A DNA stretch of 64,000 bases from Vibrio sinus (GCF_023634645.1 NZ_JAMKMR010000001.1:310001-374000), one strand, 5' to 3'. Positions 52,983 through 63,257 are shown, counted from the stretch's first letter. A program made the numbers and translations. The notes: generated from the sequence alone by a model not told the origin.

Positions 52983-54167
52983 ATGGATAATCTCGCGGGC
53001 ACAAATTTGGAAGAAATGGCAGATATTCGGCTAAGCCGAAGACGCAATATTTTGCTGCTGTGTTCTTTATTGTGCAGCATCATTTTGTTCATATCCGGAT
53101 CGCTCAATATTTCGGAAGGTCGATATGGCTTCGGTTTTTTGGAATTAACCGCCCTGATAACCATCTGCGCCATAGCGTGGTACTCACTCTACAATTTTAA
53201 AGCGAATTTTACTGATGTTATGTTTAGCGCCGTTTTGTTGTTTTTGGGTACAGCTTTACTATTTTATAATGGACCTATTCCCGGACGCTTTCTTTATTTA
53301 TATCCGCTGATTGGCTGCTTAGTCTATGTCAATGACTTCAGAAATGGGCTAATTTTCAGTGTTACATTTTGCGTTCTTGCCGTTGTATCTGTGCTTTATA
53401 CGCCTACCGTACTCCTACCTGAAAGCTTTTCTAGTACGCACTTTCTACTCAGCTTACTGGCATTGAGTGCGGTCTTTAATATCTCTTCCTATTACTATTC
53501 AAAAGCGGTTGATTACATTCATAGTCTGTATAAAGAAGGGATAGAAGACCTCGCGTATATGGACCAAATCACTGGGCTTGCCAATCGTTGGAGCTTCGAG
53601 CAGTGGGCATGCGATAAGTTAAAAGAAATCCGAACCTCTAAAGATTACACCGCGCTTGTTTTCTTGGATATTGACAATTTCAAGATGATAAATGATACCT
53701 ATGGGCACGATATCGGTGATAAAGTCTTGAAGCACTTTGCTCATCGTTTAAAAAACAAGATCAGAAACAAAGATAGGAAAACGGGAAAACATGATTACTC
53801 CATTGCTCGATTTGCTGGTGATGAATTCGTTTTGCTTCTGTATGGGGTAAAAACTCAACGAGATTTGGACAATATTTTAGAAAGAATTTGTCATTTATTT
53901 CGCGATGGCTATCAAGGGACACAAAGGATTAACGAGTTAACGGTCAGCGTAGGTGCAGCACTTTTCCCAACTGATGCAGACTCGCTACCTGAGCTAACCC
54001 GCTGTGCCGACAAGGCTATGTATGCCGCCAAGCACGCCGGGAAAAACCAATATTGCTACTACAACCCACCTAGGCCCAACCCACCCCGTGAACAAGACCA
54101 TTCAAATAATTCAGATGAATCAACCGTAGTTCCAATGAAAAGCAGTCAGAGTGACCTAGGCTCTTAA
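52983..54167 (+). CDS. membrane diguanylate cyclase (GGDEF domain, AGDEF variant)
   Basis: A 394-residue inner-membrane enzyme that should make cyclic di-GMP. Residues about 25-175 hold six or so membrane segments without a recognised sensor domain. The GGDEF domain runs from about 190 to 360 (DQITGLANRWSFEQW, DIDNFKMINDTYGHDIGDKVL) and its active-site loop is R-F-A-G-D-E-F, an AGDEF form that is usually still active. The RxxD inhibitory site is not intact. The tail is short and polar. It stands alone. Confidence 0.9.
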   Translation: MDNLAGTNLEEMADIRLSRRRNILLLCSLLCSIILFISGSLNISEGRYGFGFLELTALITICAIAWYSLYNFKANFTDVMFSAVLLFLGTALLFYNGPIPGRFLYLYPLIGCLVYVNDFRNGLIFSVTFCVLAVVSVLYTPTVLLPESFSSTHFLLSLLALSAVFNISSYYYSKAVDYIHSLYKEGIEDLAYMDQITGLANRWSFEQWACDKLKEIRTSKDYTALVFLDIDNFKMINDTYGHDIGDKVLKHFAHRLKNKIRNKDRKTGKHDYSIARFAGDEFVLLLYGVKTQRDLDNILERICHLFRDGYQGTQRINELTVSVGAALFPTDADSLPELTRCADKAMYAAKHAGKNQYCYYNPPRPNPPREQDHSNNSDESTVVPMKSSQSDLGS

Positions 54168-54193
54168 GCACATCTTCAACGCGCCACAACGCC

Positions 54194-54242
54194 AATACCC
54201 AAATCACTTCGAGATGTGAGCTTCAGTAAGATAGATAAGGCT
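54194..54242. repeat. interspersed repeat fragment
   Basis: AATACCCAAATCACTTCGAG then ATGTGAGCTTCAGTAAGATA and GATAAGGCT matches the left end of the 14078 element. It lies between the diguanylate cyclase gene and the small tail-anchored gene and is truncated. Confidence 0.72.
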
Positions 54243-54249
54243 AGTGTTG

Positions 54250-54534
54250 TTAGTTTGTGCTTGTCATGTACATCAACCAAAGGCCGGTGACACAAGCCAC
54301 AACCAACCATATGGTATAGCGAAGTGTATTAACTTTTTCTTTTTTGGGTCTAACGATAGGCCGCATCGCTTTCTCTTTAACGGATGCGAATGTGGAAGTG
54401 CGACTACCCAGGGCTTCTTTTCGTTGCTGGGCTTTGTTTGCAACTTCTGTAAATCGATGCATCTGGTCGTTAGTAAAGTCCTTTTTGGGATCATAACGAG
54501 GATGCTGGTCTTCATGCTTTGGAACGACAGCCAT
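54250..54534 (-). CDS. small tail-anchored hypothetical protein
   Basis: A 94-residue protein with a polar, charged body (KHEDQHPRYDPKKDFTNDQMHRFTEVANKAQQRK) and one C-terminal membrane segment (YTIWLVVACVTGLWLMYM) that would anchor it with the body in the cytoplasm. A GGGAGATAAG ribosome site precedes the ATG. Overlapping frames on both strands in this stretch look like shadows. I do not recognise the family. Confidence 0.65.
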   Translation of the reverse strand: MAVVPKHEDQHPRYDPKKDFTNDQMHRFTEVANKAQQRKEALGSRTSTFASVKEKAMRPIVRPKKEKVNTLRYTIWLVVACVTGLWLMYMTSTN

Positions 54535-54826
54535 CTTATCTCCCGAGTTTATTGCGTCATAAAATAATTATAGTCAAAAATTTAACGCATCATTGGCACC
54601 TAATTTTCACTCTCACTTGCAAAAGCTTTCGCACAGCTCTCAGCTATACTTATGAAAGAGACAATCTAGTATGACTTTAAGGTAAAATCGGCACACTTGC
54701 ACACTTTTTGAACGCAAAGGAATGAACACAAAGGCTCAAAAGATTGCCTAGACATGTTGTGAAAGCGCTAGCAAATACAAGGAATACATTCAAAAACAAG
54801 CAATTGTTAGAATAAAGTGGCGAAAC

Positions 54827-55273
54827 ATGACTAAATCAGAAACGAGAAAAGCGATTCTATTCAGTGTGCTTGCTGTACTTACAGTAAGCTTTAGCACGTT
54901 AGTTTACGTGAGCTATCAGGATTATGTGGATCCTAAACATGTTTACGGCGATTGGATAGAAATTGGCGCCCCCTCTTACGACACGGATATTATTACCCTC
55001 AACGAAACAGGAGTGTACAAGAACTCACGTCTTGTCACGACCGAGTTCGAGTTCGATGGAAGTGAAATTTCTATCAAAACTGGTGGCGGCGAAACTGTCT
55101 ATATCATCGCTGGCTCATTCGATTCCCCCCAGTTAAAAAGAGTGGTCCCCGCGACACCGAGTAAAAGGTTAATCAAAAAGGGTTACGAAAAAACCGTGCA
55201 GATGGATGGTGGTATTGGCGGAGCGAAAGCACGAAGAGCGGCACTCAGTGATCACTTCAGCGGGCGAAAATAA
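54827..55273 (+). CDS. DUF2850 protein
   Basis: A 148-residue protein found mainly in Vibrio. One N-terminal membrane segment (ILFSVLAVLTVSFSTLVYVSY) is followed by a small beta-rich domain (VYGDWIEIGAPSYDTDIITLNETGVYKNSRLVTTEFEFDG) that should lie in the periplasm. The function is unknown. It stands alone, convergent with ktrB. Confidence 0.85.
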   Translation: MTKSETRKAILFSVLAVLTVSFSTLVYVSYQDYVDPKHVYGDWIEIGAPSYDTDIITLNETGVYKNSRLVTTEFEFDGSEISIKTGGGETVYIIAGSFDSPQLKRVVPATPSKRLIKKGYEKTVQMDGGIGGAKARRAALSDHFSGRK

Positions 55274-55313
55274 GCCTAGGTGACGTTCCGTTACAAACAA
55301 CATTCACCTAGGC
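55274..55313. terminator. inverted repeat between DUF2850 gene and ktrB
   Basis: GCCTAGGTGA and TCACCTAGGC are 10-bp perfect arms with a 20-base loop, placed between two convergent genes. No T run follows, so Rho-independent action is uncertain. Confidence 0.6.
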
Positions 55314-55323
55314 ACGTATGTGT

Positions 55324-56691
55324 TTAACCTGTTAAGACGGAATCTTCAGGGTACTTCACCAATGAGGGTTCAGGCCTTGCCAGCATAAAGGCCAATGTCA
55401 GTGGGCCAATACGCCCAATAATCATGACAATGATTAGAATGATTTTTCCAGGCTCGGATAAATGTGCAGTCAGGCCTGCTGTCAGCCCAACCGTCGAGAA
55501 GGCCGATACCGTTTCAAAAACCACTTTCACAAAGCTGGCTTTTTCGGTAATCATTAACAAGAACATTGCGGTGGTCAAGAGAGCGCCGCTCACCACGATG
55601 ATAGCAAGAGACTTGGTCACGATTTGCCAGTTCACAGTACGCTTAAACATGACAACATGCTTCTTTTGACGCAAAAATGCCCATGTTGCAACCACAGCGA
55701 CGGTAAAAGTCGATACTTTAATGCCGCCCCCTGTCGAGGTAGAGCCAGCCCCTATCAGCATCAACACAATGACAACAAGCAGTGCCGGATGGGTGAAATA
55801 GCTCAAGTCGACGGAGTTGAAACCCGCGGTTCTCGCGCTAGCGGATTGGAAAAACGCTGACAGCCATTGACTCGATTCGGAAAGCGGCCCCAAGGTGAGT
55901 GGGTTATTATGCTCTAGTGCCCAAATCAATACCGTACCGGATATCAATAGCACAGGAGTCATTACTATCATGATCTTGGTGTGAAGTAGAAGCTGGGAAA
56001 AACCTTTGCGCCAGTTTTTCGCAATATCAACCACCACAGTAAAGCCCAAGCCACCGAATATAAACAGCCCAGCGAGTGTCAGTAGCACCAAAGGATCATT
56101 GACATATCCCATCATATTGTTGGAGAACAGCGAAAATCCCGCATTGTTAAACGCCGAAATCGCATGAAACAAGGCATAAAACATCCCCGTTTCCCACCCC
56201 AATTGTGGAACAAATCGAATAGACAATAAAACAAAGCCAACAAACTCCGTTGCAAAGGCAAATATGACTATTTGATTGACCAAGCTATGGATATCGACAC
56301 TGGTGTCTTGTCCAAGAGATTCTTTTGCTAACGACTGCTGTTTGAGGCTCAATTTTACCCCAAACAAATACAGTAAAACCGCCGATAAGGTCATCTGTCC
56401 TAAGCCACCGACTTGCATCAGAAACATCAGCAAAATTTGACCTTCCGTTGTGAAATGCTTACCTGCATCGACCACGCCTAACCCTGTTACGCTGATCGCA
56501 GACGTTGCGGTAAACAGAGCATCAGTGACACTAAGCCCAGATACAGAGAAAACGGGTAAGGTTAGAAGCAAAGCAGAGGGAATAAGAACGCCGAGAAAAG
56601 TCAGTAGGATGACCCTAGGCTCATTACCTTTTCTCTGTTTCCTCTTGCGCTCAGTCGGAAACAGAGACGTAATTTTATCGTATGTGCTCAT
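55324..56691 (-). CDS. ktrB: Na+-dependent K+ uptake channel subunit KtrB
   Basis: KtrB is the inner-membrane channel of the Ktr potassium uptake system first described in Vibrio alginolyticus. The 455-residue protein has four M1-P-M2 repeats; the selectivity-filter glycines are in SVTGLG, NNAGFSLF, RTAGFNSVD and FSTVGLTAG. It overlaps ktrA by 4 bp. It works with KtrA and Na+ to take up K+ in hyperosmotic stress. Confidence 0.95.
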   Translation of the reverse strand: MSTYDKITSLFPTERKRKQRKGNEPRVILLTFLGVLIPSALLLTLPVFSVSGLSVTDALFTATSAISVTGLGVVDAGKHFTTEGQILLMFLMQVGGLGQMTLSAVLLYLFGVKLSLKQQSLAKESLGQDTSVDIHSLVNQIVIFAFATEFVGFVLLSIRFVPQLGWETGMFYALFHAISAFNNAGFSLFSNNMMGYVNDPLVLLTLAGLFIFGGLGFTVVVDIAKNWRKGFSQLLLHTKIMIVMTPVLLISGTVLIWALEHNNPLTLGPLSESSQWLSAFFQSASARTAGFNSVDLSYFTHPALLVVIVLMLIGAGSTSTGGGIKVSTFTVAVVATWAFLRQKKHVVMFKRTVNWQIVTKSLAIIVVSGALLTTAMFLLMITEKASFVKVVFETVSAFSTVGLTAGLTAHLSEPGKIILIIVMIIGRIGPLTLAFMLARPEPSLVKYPEDSVLTG

Positions 56692-57350
56692 AACGATTTA
56701 ATTTTTTTCGCCAAGGTGATTTTGGGTCCAACAATGATGATAACATCTCCAATTTCCAGCGGAGTGTCTAGTTCAGGGGCTTTTGTGATTTCTGGTCCGC
56801 GCTTGAAGCCAAGCACTTGAACATCACAATCTTTACATAGGGAAAGGTCAGACAGCGTTTTACCCATCAAACGAGAGCTGACAATGATCTCAGTCATAGC
56901 CATGCCACTGCCTAATTCATGAAACTCCAGTACGCGTCTATCTAACATCTTGCGTGCGACACGAATACCCATATCACGCTCTGGCATGATGATATGGTCG
57001 GCACCAATTTTCTGTAAAATCTTAAAGTGAAACTTATCGTTCGCTTTAACCCAAACCGATTGTGCACCTGATTCTTTTACCACTAGGGTTGCTAAAATAC
57101 TAGAGTTCACATCAGAGCCAATGGAGATCATCACCATATCGTAATCTGCCAATTGTAATTCGGCAACGGTGTCTTCATTGGTACAGTTAGCTACGATTGC
57201 CTGAGTTACATAGGCAGATGCTTCACGGACTCTGTCTTCATCGATATCTACCGCTAATACTTGTACACCAGCGTCTTGTAGTTCTTTACAAACAGATAAA
57301 CCAAAACGGCCTAGCCCGATGACTGCAAACTGCTTATCACTTGGTCTCAT
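56688..57350 (-). CDS. ktrA: K+ uptake regulatory subunit KtrA
   Basis: KtrA is a cytoplasmic RCK protein that forms an octameric ring on KtrB and gates it with ATP/ADP. The 220 residues consist of an RCK-N Rossmann domain with VIGLGRFGLSVCKEL and the distal acidic VDIDEDRV, and an RCK-C domain from about residue 140. It is co-transcribed with ktrB. Confidence 0.95.
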   Translation of the reverse strand: MRPSDKQFAVIGLGRFGLSVCKELQDAGVQVLAVDIDEDRVREASAYVTQAIVANCTNEDTVAELQLADYDMVMISIGSDVNSSILATLVVKESGAQSVWVKANDKFHFKILQKIGADHIIMPERDMGIRVARKMLDRRVLEFHELGSGMAMTEIIVSSRLMGKTLSDLSLCKDCDVQVLGFKRGPEITKAPELDTPLEIGDVIIIVGPKITLAKKIKSL

Positions 57351-57620
57351 ACTTTTGCCTATATATCGTCAAAAAAGCGGAGCTAAGTTTGCTCCTATAA
57401 GTTTCTCTTATCAAACTTTAAAATTACATTCTGACATGAAATTGACATAAAAATGTGAACCTCGTATGGATAAATTTCAATCGTCAAAATTAGGTTGATT
57501 TTTAAAACTTAGATTAGTAATTATAATCTGACTAGAACGATTAAAATCACCTAATTATGCCAGTGAAGGGCAATATTGGAAGCAATTGCACCTTTATTAC
57601 TAACGAAAAGATGGAACATT

Positions 57621-58724
57621 ATGAATGAATTATTGGCCCAGTTAAGGTCATATATCACGACTTTACCCGCGGATTGGGATACAAATGTCATTTTTATCAC
57701 AGCAGCAAGTTTTGTTGCATGGATTGCATGGCGTGTTTTATATAGCCGGCTAGATCTATTGGTCGATAAGACCAAGTTCCAATGGGATAATTTGACATTG
57801 CATGCATTAAAAGCCCCGATCAGTACACTTATCTGGCTTTGGCCTGCCACGGTGTCAATTGGAATTTTGATACAAAATCGATTTCAGTCTGAATTGAACT
57901 GGCTCAGCACCCTCAAACATCTACTTGTTATTGCCATTTTTGTCTGGATTGTCATTCGCCTGATTAACAATGTCGAAAAGCATGTCCTGAGCCAAAAGAA
58001 AAGAGACGAAACAACGGTACAAGCTATCGCCAAAGTCACGCGACTTATCTTCCTCGTTATCGGCGGCTTAACCATAATGCAGTCGTTTGGCTTGAGCTTA
58101 TCCGGATTACTTACCTTTGGTGGTGTCGGTGGTTTAATCGTCGGTTTAGCCGCCAAGGATCTTTTGGCAAACTTCTTTGGTGGATTAATGATCTACTTCG
58201 ATAGGCCATTCAAAGTCGGCGACTGGGTCCGCTCTCCTGATCGTCAGATAGAAGGTACCGTCGAAAGAATCGGCTGGCGCATGACAATAGTGAGAACCTT
58301 TGATAAGCGCCCTTTATACATTCCGAATTCCGTGTTTAGTAACATAGTGGTAGAAAACCCTTCCAGAATGCTCAACCGAAGAATCAAGGAAAACATTGGC
58401 CTTCGATATGATGACAGCAAACGACTGTCAGACGTGGTGAGTGGAATAAAATCGATGTTGCAAAACCATCCAGATATCGATAACAACCAAACGCTCATTG
58501 TTAATTTAGTCCAATTTGGTCCTTCTTCGCTCGACATCATGGTGTACACCTTCACCAAGACGGTCAACTGGATACGCTATCAAGAGGTGAAACAAGATGT
58601 GATGTTGAAGATACTTGAAGTGATTCATAGCCATGGTGCCGACATCGCCTTCCCGACTCAAACCATCAGAGTCGACCCCCAAAGTGCTTCTGCCGTAGAA
58701 AGTTCAATACAGATAGAGCGTTAA
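57621..58724 (+). CDS. MscS-family mechanosensitive channel
   Basis: A small-conductance channel that opens on membrane tension in hypo-osmotic shock. From the ATG at 57621 it is 367 residues, with about four membrane segments; the pore helix is GVGGLIVGLAAKDLLANFFGGLMIYFDRPFKVGDWV, containing the Gly/Ala packing pattern. A beta domain follows. It is more like the YbdG or YnaI-type homologues than MscS itself. The neighbour ktrAB handles the opposite osmotic stress. An in-frame TTG 45 bp upstream is possible. Confidence 0.9.
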   Translation: MNELLAQLRSYITTLPADWDTNVIFITAASFVAWIAWRVLYSRLDLLVDKTKFQWDNLTLHALKAPISTLIWLWPATVSIGILIQNRFQSELNWLSTLKHLLVIAIFVWIVIRLINNVEKHVLSQKKRDETTVQAIAKVTRLIFLVIGGLTIMQSFGLSLSGLLTFGGVGGLIVGLAAKDLLANFFGGLMIYFDRPFKVGDWVRSPDRQIEGTVERIGWRMTIVRTFDKRPLYIPNSVFSNIVVENPSRMLNRRIKENIGLRYDDSKRLSDVVSGIKSMLQNHPDIDNNQTLIVNLVQFGPSSLDIMVYTFTKTVNWIRYQEVKQDVMLKILEVIHSHGADIAFPTQTIRVDPQSASAVESSIQIER

Positions 58725-58732
58725 ACAAATCA

Positions 58733-58769
58733 AAAGAGCTACTGAACTTTCAACTCGCAGTAGCTCTTT
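58733..58769. terminator. bidirectional terminator between the mscS-like gene and dsbB
   Basis: AAAGAGCTACTG and CAGTAGCTCTTT form a 12-bp stem with a 13-base loop, between two convergent genes. The flanking A and T runs let it serve both strands. Confidence 0.85.
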
Positions 58770-58793
58770 CTAATCTAAAGTCACACTGTATTT

Positions 58794-59345
58794 TTATTTC
58801 ATGTTATCTAACAACCAATAGCTGACCGGGTTGTCGGGGCACTGGAACGGACCACATTCAACAAAGGTAGAAATGACATTCAGCGCTACCACACACATCG
58901 CCAACAAGCAGGCAAATCGCCCAAATGTTGTCATCTCAAAGGTGCCATCTTTATTCCACTCTTCTCGCCATAAGATAAGTAAAATCGACACCGCAAAAAT
59001 TGTGGCGACAAATAAAACAAACGCCCAAGTATAATAATGCATACCTAAAATTGGGCTTCCGTATCCTGGTGTACCTGGAATGACATGTAAGGATACCTGA
59101 CGTAAAGCCGCAGCGGCACCAAACAATGCACCAATCAGTACGATCCCGTAATGACGCTGCTGTGGACCATATATGGCATTGAGCATAAGACCAAACATCA
59201 CCATCGCAAAGCCCACTCTTTGCAATAGGCACAAGGGACAAGGTAGCTCATTAAGAGAAAGCTGCATCACAAATGCCATCAATAAAATGGCAGTCATGCC
59301 CAACAAACCTAAGATATTAAGCTGAGTAATTCGAGTACGGTTCAT
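58794..59345 (-). CDS. dsbB: disulfide bond formation protein B family
   Basis: An inner-membrane quinone reductase that re-oxidises DsbA. The 183-residue protein has four membrane segments, the first redox pair C36-P-L-C39 in LPCPLCLLQR and the second pair C164 and C169 in VECGPFQCPDNP. The short CGPFQC spacing differs from the Escherichia coli DsbB loop, so it may be a specialised homologue (DsbI-like). The preceding DUF5993-type small protein gene lies 12 bp upstream on the same strand. Confidence 0.88.
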   Translation of the reverse strand: MNRTRITQLNILGLLGMTAILLMAFVMQLSLNELPCPLCLLQRVGFAMVMFGLMLNAIYGPQQRHYGIVLIGALFGAAAALRQVSLHVIPGTPGYGSPILGMHYYTWAFVLFVATIFAVSILLILWREEWNKDGTFEMTTFGRFACLLAMCVVALNVISTFVECGPFQCPDNPVSYWLLDNMK

Positions 59346-59357
59346 GAGGACTCTCCT

Positions 59358-59513
59358 TTACAATAATATGGAGAGTGTGTCGGTGGCATGATGTTTGAGC
59401 CAATAAAGACTCAGCACAAGCCCAACAACGAAAAATAGGTAGGATTTACACTTCTTACCCTTCCATGCCAAAACCATCGCAATAAACACGATGAGGAACA
59501 ATAAGCTCATCAT
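59358..59513 (-). CDS. DUF5993-like small membrane protein upstream of dsbB
   Basis: A 51-residue protein, MMSLLFLIVFIAMVLAWKG to LKHHATDTLSILL, with two short hydrophobic segments (about residues 2-17 and 26-38). The pattern matches the DUF5993 family, which I recall being paired with disulfide bond formation protein B genes. An AGGAGAGG ribosome site precedes it and the stop lies 12 bp before dsbB, so they are one unit. It may help or regulate DsbB; function unknown. Being shorter than 60 residues it is easily missed. Confidence 0.72.
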   Translation of the reverse strand: MMSLLFLIVFIAMVLAWKGKKCKSYLFFVVGLVLSLYWLKHHATDTLSILL

Positions 59514-59666
59514 AATAGTGAGTCCTCTCCTAGCTGGTTAGATCCTCATTAAAATATAGTCGCTAATTGATTGATTCCAAGAATATTGATTAATTTGAAT
59601 ATATTCAATACGGATAAATAACCGACAGCCGTCTTTTTCACAAGGTGTTTTACGCAACTAGCTGGG

Positions 59667-61568
59667 TTACTTGAGCTTAAACTGGGTGAGTAAATCTCTC
59701 AGCTTGTGGGACTGCTCAGCCAGCTCGCTGGCTTGACGTATGCCACTTTCTGATTCAGCAAGAAATTCACATGCGACTTCACGTATCGTTTCTGTGTTTC
59801 GACCAATTTCATCGGTTACCGACGTCTGTTGCTCGGCTGCAGTCGCGATGTGAGCAGACATATCACTAATCTCATTCACTGCCTGAGATATTTCTTGGAA
59901 GGAGTCACTCGCATTTTGTGCGTCCGTCACACTCGTTTGGGCGAGATCATGGCACTGATTCATCACTTGAACGGCATCTTGAGTGGTAGACTGAAGGGTC
60001 GTGATCATAGCGTTGATCTCTTCAGTAGACTTATGCGTATTTTGTGACAATACGCGTACCTCATCGGCGACGACAGCGAATCCTCTCCCCGCTTCTCCAG
60101 CTCTCGCCGCTTCTATCGCTGCATTTAAGGCAAGTAGGTTGGTTTGTTCTGCAATATCACTTATGGTGCTGACAATGGAATTAATTTCTTGACCATGATT
60201 TTTTAACTCCATAATAATTTTAACTGCATCATTCACCTGATCGGATAAATTACTGATTGATGCCTGACACGTATTCGCGACCTGCTGACCCTTCGTGCTT
60301 ATTTTTACCGACTCCGCTGAAGCGTTAGCCGCTTGCTCAGAGTTGGAAGCGATTTCTTGGGTTGCAGACGACATCTGGGTCACCGCAGCGGCGACCATAG
60401 TGACTTCATTTTGTTGATTATTAGCGCTTTCCGATAATTTTTCTGCGCTACGGGATGTATCGGTTGCTTGATCATCCACTTTATCTGTCACATCGTGCAC
60501 ATGAGCCAATAATGTCTGTAATTTCTCTACAAACTGGTTAAAATTCTCGGCAAGCAACCCGACTTCATCATGAGTTCGCACCTTAATTCGCTGGGTAAGA
60601 TCGCCTCCTCCACTGGCTATTTGTTTTAGCGCATCGGAGACTTTGGTCAAGTTAGACAACAGATAACGAATCAGTGGATTTGAAGTAACGGCAACGATAG
60701 CGATCATTATCAACGCCGCGAGCAATAAAAATAGCGTTGTTGTTTTGATTGGCGCTAACATGACACTCTTCTTCCCTGCCATCACCAGCAACCATTCACT
60801 GCTTGCTATTTTTGCGCTCGAGAACAAGTAGGCTTCCCCACCGAGTTCTACCGTAGCTAGCTCACCAAATTGGCTTGATTTATTAATCATGCTTTCAAGT
60901 GGAATATTGGCACTAAGATCAGAATACGGCTTATTTCGTAACTCAGAGTTAGAGTGCGCCAAAATTAGCCCGTCATTAGTGATGAGAAACGAGAACCCCT
61001 TTCCTGGCGCGGGTAAGTCGCTAACATCTCGTGCCAGCGTATCCAAGTTGACGCTGGCCCCCACCGCTCCGACAAATTTGCCATCACGGTAGATGCCTTT
61101 GGCAATTGTGATGGTCAACTTTCCCGACGTCGCACCAACGAAAGGCTTCGTCACTATCACATTCTTTGACGCTTTCGCCATTTTGTACCACGCCCGAACT
61201 CTAGGATCGTAGTTCACCAGATGATTCGTAATTCCAGTATTTCGATACATCTCACCCGTCTCTGTACCGAAATACGTCAAATCAAAGTTTGAAGACTCAT
61301 TCGCCTGAACCAGATGACTGGTTATCTGCTGTCTATTGGTCGTACTTTCCACCGCATCCGCCAACGCATCAATACCTCTTTTTTGTCCCTCAAGCCACAG
61401 CGATATCGCGTGAGCGCCCAACTGATTGTAGCTAGACACACTGCTAGCCAGAGACTGATGGCTTTGAGTCGACACACGAAGATAAGTAATGGTGGTGAGC
61501 AAAATCGTGGTGGCGACCAAAGCACCGATAAACGCAATGGTAATTTTATGAGTCAAATTGAGGTTCAT
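59667..61568 (-). CDS. methyl-accepting chemotaxis protein (dCache-type sensor)
   Basis: A 633-residue chemoreceptor. A membrane segment at about 10-32, a periplasmic Cache sensor ([35 protein letters not shown]) from 40-275, a second membrane segment about 280-303, HAMP, and a signalling domain with the hairpin tip [30 protein letters not shown]. The ligand is unknown, although Cache sensors of this layout often bind amino acids or carboxylates. It is monocistronic. Confidence 0.93.
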   Translation of the reverse strand: MNLNLTHKITIAFIGALVATTILLTTITYLRVSTQSHQSLASSVSSYNQLGAHAISLWLEGQKRGIDALADAVESTTNRQQITSHLVQANESSNFDLTYFGTETGEMYRNTGITNHLVNYDPRVRAWYKMAKASKNVIVTKPFVGATSGKLTITIAKGIYRDGKFVGAVGASVNLDTLARDVSDLPAPGKGFSFLITNDGLILAHSNSELRNKPYSDLSANIPLESMINKSSQFGELATVELGGEAYLFSSAKIASSEWLLVMAGKKSVMLAPIKTTTLFLLLAALIMIAIVAVTSNPLIRYLLSNLTKVSDALKQIASGGGDLTQRIKVRTHDEVGLLAENFNQFVEKLQTLLAHVHDVTDKVDDQATDTSRSAEKLSESANNQQNEVTMVAAAVTQMSSATQEIASNSEQAANASAESVKISTKGQQVANTCQASISNLSDQVNDAVKIIMELKNHGQEINSIVSTISDIAEQTNLLALNAAIEAARAGEAGRGFAVVADEVRVLSQNTHKSTEEINAMITTLQSTTQDAVQVMNQCHDLAQTSVTDAQNASDSFQEISQAVNEISDMSAHIATAAEQQTSVTDEIGRNTETIREVACEFLAESESGIRQASELAEQSHKLRDLLTQFKLK

Positions 61569-61833
61569 TTACGTCTTCCCTGAATGGCAAATATCGTCAA
61601 ATTACAGGAGCTACTGATACACTTCAGAATAGACATAACTTCAAATTTTCGCCTGCTGGAAGACAAGTGAAACGGGAACAGTGAATATAACTCACATTTA
61701 TTGGGCGAGAATCCTGTGTTATTGCCGTAAACTGAGACTCAATATGTGTAAAGTGCAATTTTTCAACTATTTGTAAGCATTTTTTTCAGCCTATCCTATT
61801 CTTAAATAGGAACCTCTAAATAGGACTGTAGAT

Positions 61834-62031
61834 ATGCAACGTAAAGATCATGAACAAATGCCAATGACGATTTTGTTGGTCATCATTTCTATGATTTTCG
61901 TGTCATCGCCGCTGATTGTAAGTATCGCCTTTGACATTCATCCGCACCTTCATATCAGCTCTATGACGTTAGGTGTCATTGCTCTAGCAGGTGCTATCAC
62001 ATTTGCCTTAATCAAAAAAAGAAAAAAATAG
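61834..62031 (+). CDS. small two-helix membrane protein
   Basis: The 65-residue product has two hydrophobic segments (TILLVIISMIFVSSPLIVSIAF and MTLGVIALAGAITFALI) joined by a His-rich loop DIHPHLHIS, and a basic tail KKRKK. I do not recognise it. It could bind a metal through the HPHLH loop. It stands alone. Confidence 0.6.
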   Translation: MQRKDHEQMPMTILLVIISMIFVSSPLIVSIAFDIHPHLHISSMTLGVIALAGAITFALIKKRKK

Positions 62032-62235
62032 GCATATACCCAGTGATATGAATATACCAACAACGATTGTAAAGTGAGAGGCGATGTACTCTCACTTTCG
62101 TCTGCTGTCCACCTAAATACTTCCTCCTATTGAAGACCAACCTACAAATACCTTAAAGTGTTCAAAGATTCGTCGGCGGCTACAAAGAAGTCGTTAGGCT
62201 TACCAAACAGCTCGTAAGCATTATAGGGTGTTTCA

Positions 62236-63117
62236 GTGAATTTACGTCAGTTAGAAGTGTTTTACTCCATCATGCAAAGTGGCACTGTTTCTGGAGCCGC
62301 AAAGAATTTAAATGTGTCTCAACCCAATATCACCCGCGTTTTGGCTCACACGGAGCAACAACTTGGTTTTCCATTGTTTGAACGAGTCAAAGGGAGACTC
62401 GTAGCAACCAACGAAGCGCGCGCCCTGCTTCCCGAAGCTGAGCGTGTTTATCAGCAGTTGGGTACCTTTCGCTCAATGACCAACAAGATAAAAAAAGGTG
62501 AACAACATATCAGGGTGGGTGCTCCCCCTGTATTGGCCTCCACAGTTCTAACGCCAATTGTCGCCAAGTGCTTAAAAGAAGAGCAGTTTTCAGTTGAATT
62601 ATTGACTGGACATCAAAACCAAATGTGCGACAGCCTACTTAAAAATGAAATTGACTTAGCCATATGTTTTGGCGGGGAGACTCCTTACTCGATTGAACAA
62701 GTGACATTATTTGAAAAAGAGCTGGTCGCCGTTATCCCGGCCTCTCATGCTAAGGAAGCACAAAAAGCTTCACCTCTCACCATCTCTCACTTGTTGAATC
62801 TAGGCCTACCATTGATCGGTCTGGATGAACGCGATCCTCTTGGCAGACAACTGAATAACTTAGTGCAATCTTGCATTCCAGATTATCAATATGTGGTCAA
62901 TGTAAGGAGCCATAATATCGCAGCGGATCTCGCCCTTCATCAAGCGGGGGTTGCGGTCGTAGATCCATGGACTGCCAGCCAATTTGCCCACTATTCTCAG
63001 GTCTCTTTGTTTAGCTTTACACCAAGCATCACCATTTCGGTTTCTCTGCTTCACGCAGAAAGTTATCCGCTCTCCATTACAGCTAAATCCTTTATTGAAA
63101 AACTAAAAAAGCAATAA
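62236..63117 (+). CDS. LysR-family regulator of the dgc locus
   Basis: A 293-residue regulator with helix-turn-helix MNLRQLEVFYSIMQSGTVSGAAKNLNVSQPNITRVLAHTEQQLG. It lies just upstream of dgcN on the same strand. In marine bacteria a LysR regulator (DgcR) is associated with dgcN-dgcA for D-glutamate use, and this gene fits that role by position. The repeat copy at 63184-63230 lies between them. Confidence 0.82.
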   Translation: MNLRQLEVFYSIMQSGTVSGAAKNLNVSQPNITRVLAHTEQQLGFPLFERVKGRLVATNEARALLPEAERVYQQLGTFRSMTNKIKKGEQHIRVGAPPVLASTVLTPIVAKCLKEEQFSVELLTGHQNQMCDSLLKNEIDLAICFGGETPYSIEQVTLFEKELVAVIPASHAKEAQKASPLTISHLLNLGLPLIGLDERDPLGRQLNNLVQSCIPDYQYVVNVRSHNIAADLALHQAGVAVVDPWTASQFAHYSQVSLFSFTPSITISVSLLHAESYPLSITAKSFIEKLKKQ

Positions 63118-63183
63118 CTTCTTGTTATAGCAGAGCAACGGATAAGTATTCTACATTCGCAGATGGCGCGCCTAATATCTCTG

Positions 63184-63230
63184 TATCCAAGTCATTTCAT
63201 GATTCGCATTCACAATGACTTGGGTATAGA
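63184..63230. repeat. interspersed repeat, minimal hairpin copy
   Basis: TATCCAAGTCATTTC and its near complement AATGACTTGGGTATA lie about 20 bases apart. The ends match the terminal sequence of the 14078 element, while the middle is a short unrelated loop. It sits 28 bp before the dgcN start. Confidence 0.7.
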
Positions 63231-63257
63231 TTAAATAATAATATAGGCGGATAAACC

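Noticed and set aside
54244..54567. 107-codon + frame opposite the small tail-anchored gene
   Set aside because: It lacks a ribosome site and its cysteine- and phenylalanine-rich product looks like the antisense shadow of the minus-strand gene, which has a good ribosome site and a normal composition.
62036..62062. TATACCCAGTGATATGAATA as another repeat copy
   Set aside because: Only the first seven or so bases agree with the repeat end and no matching right end follows.
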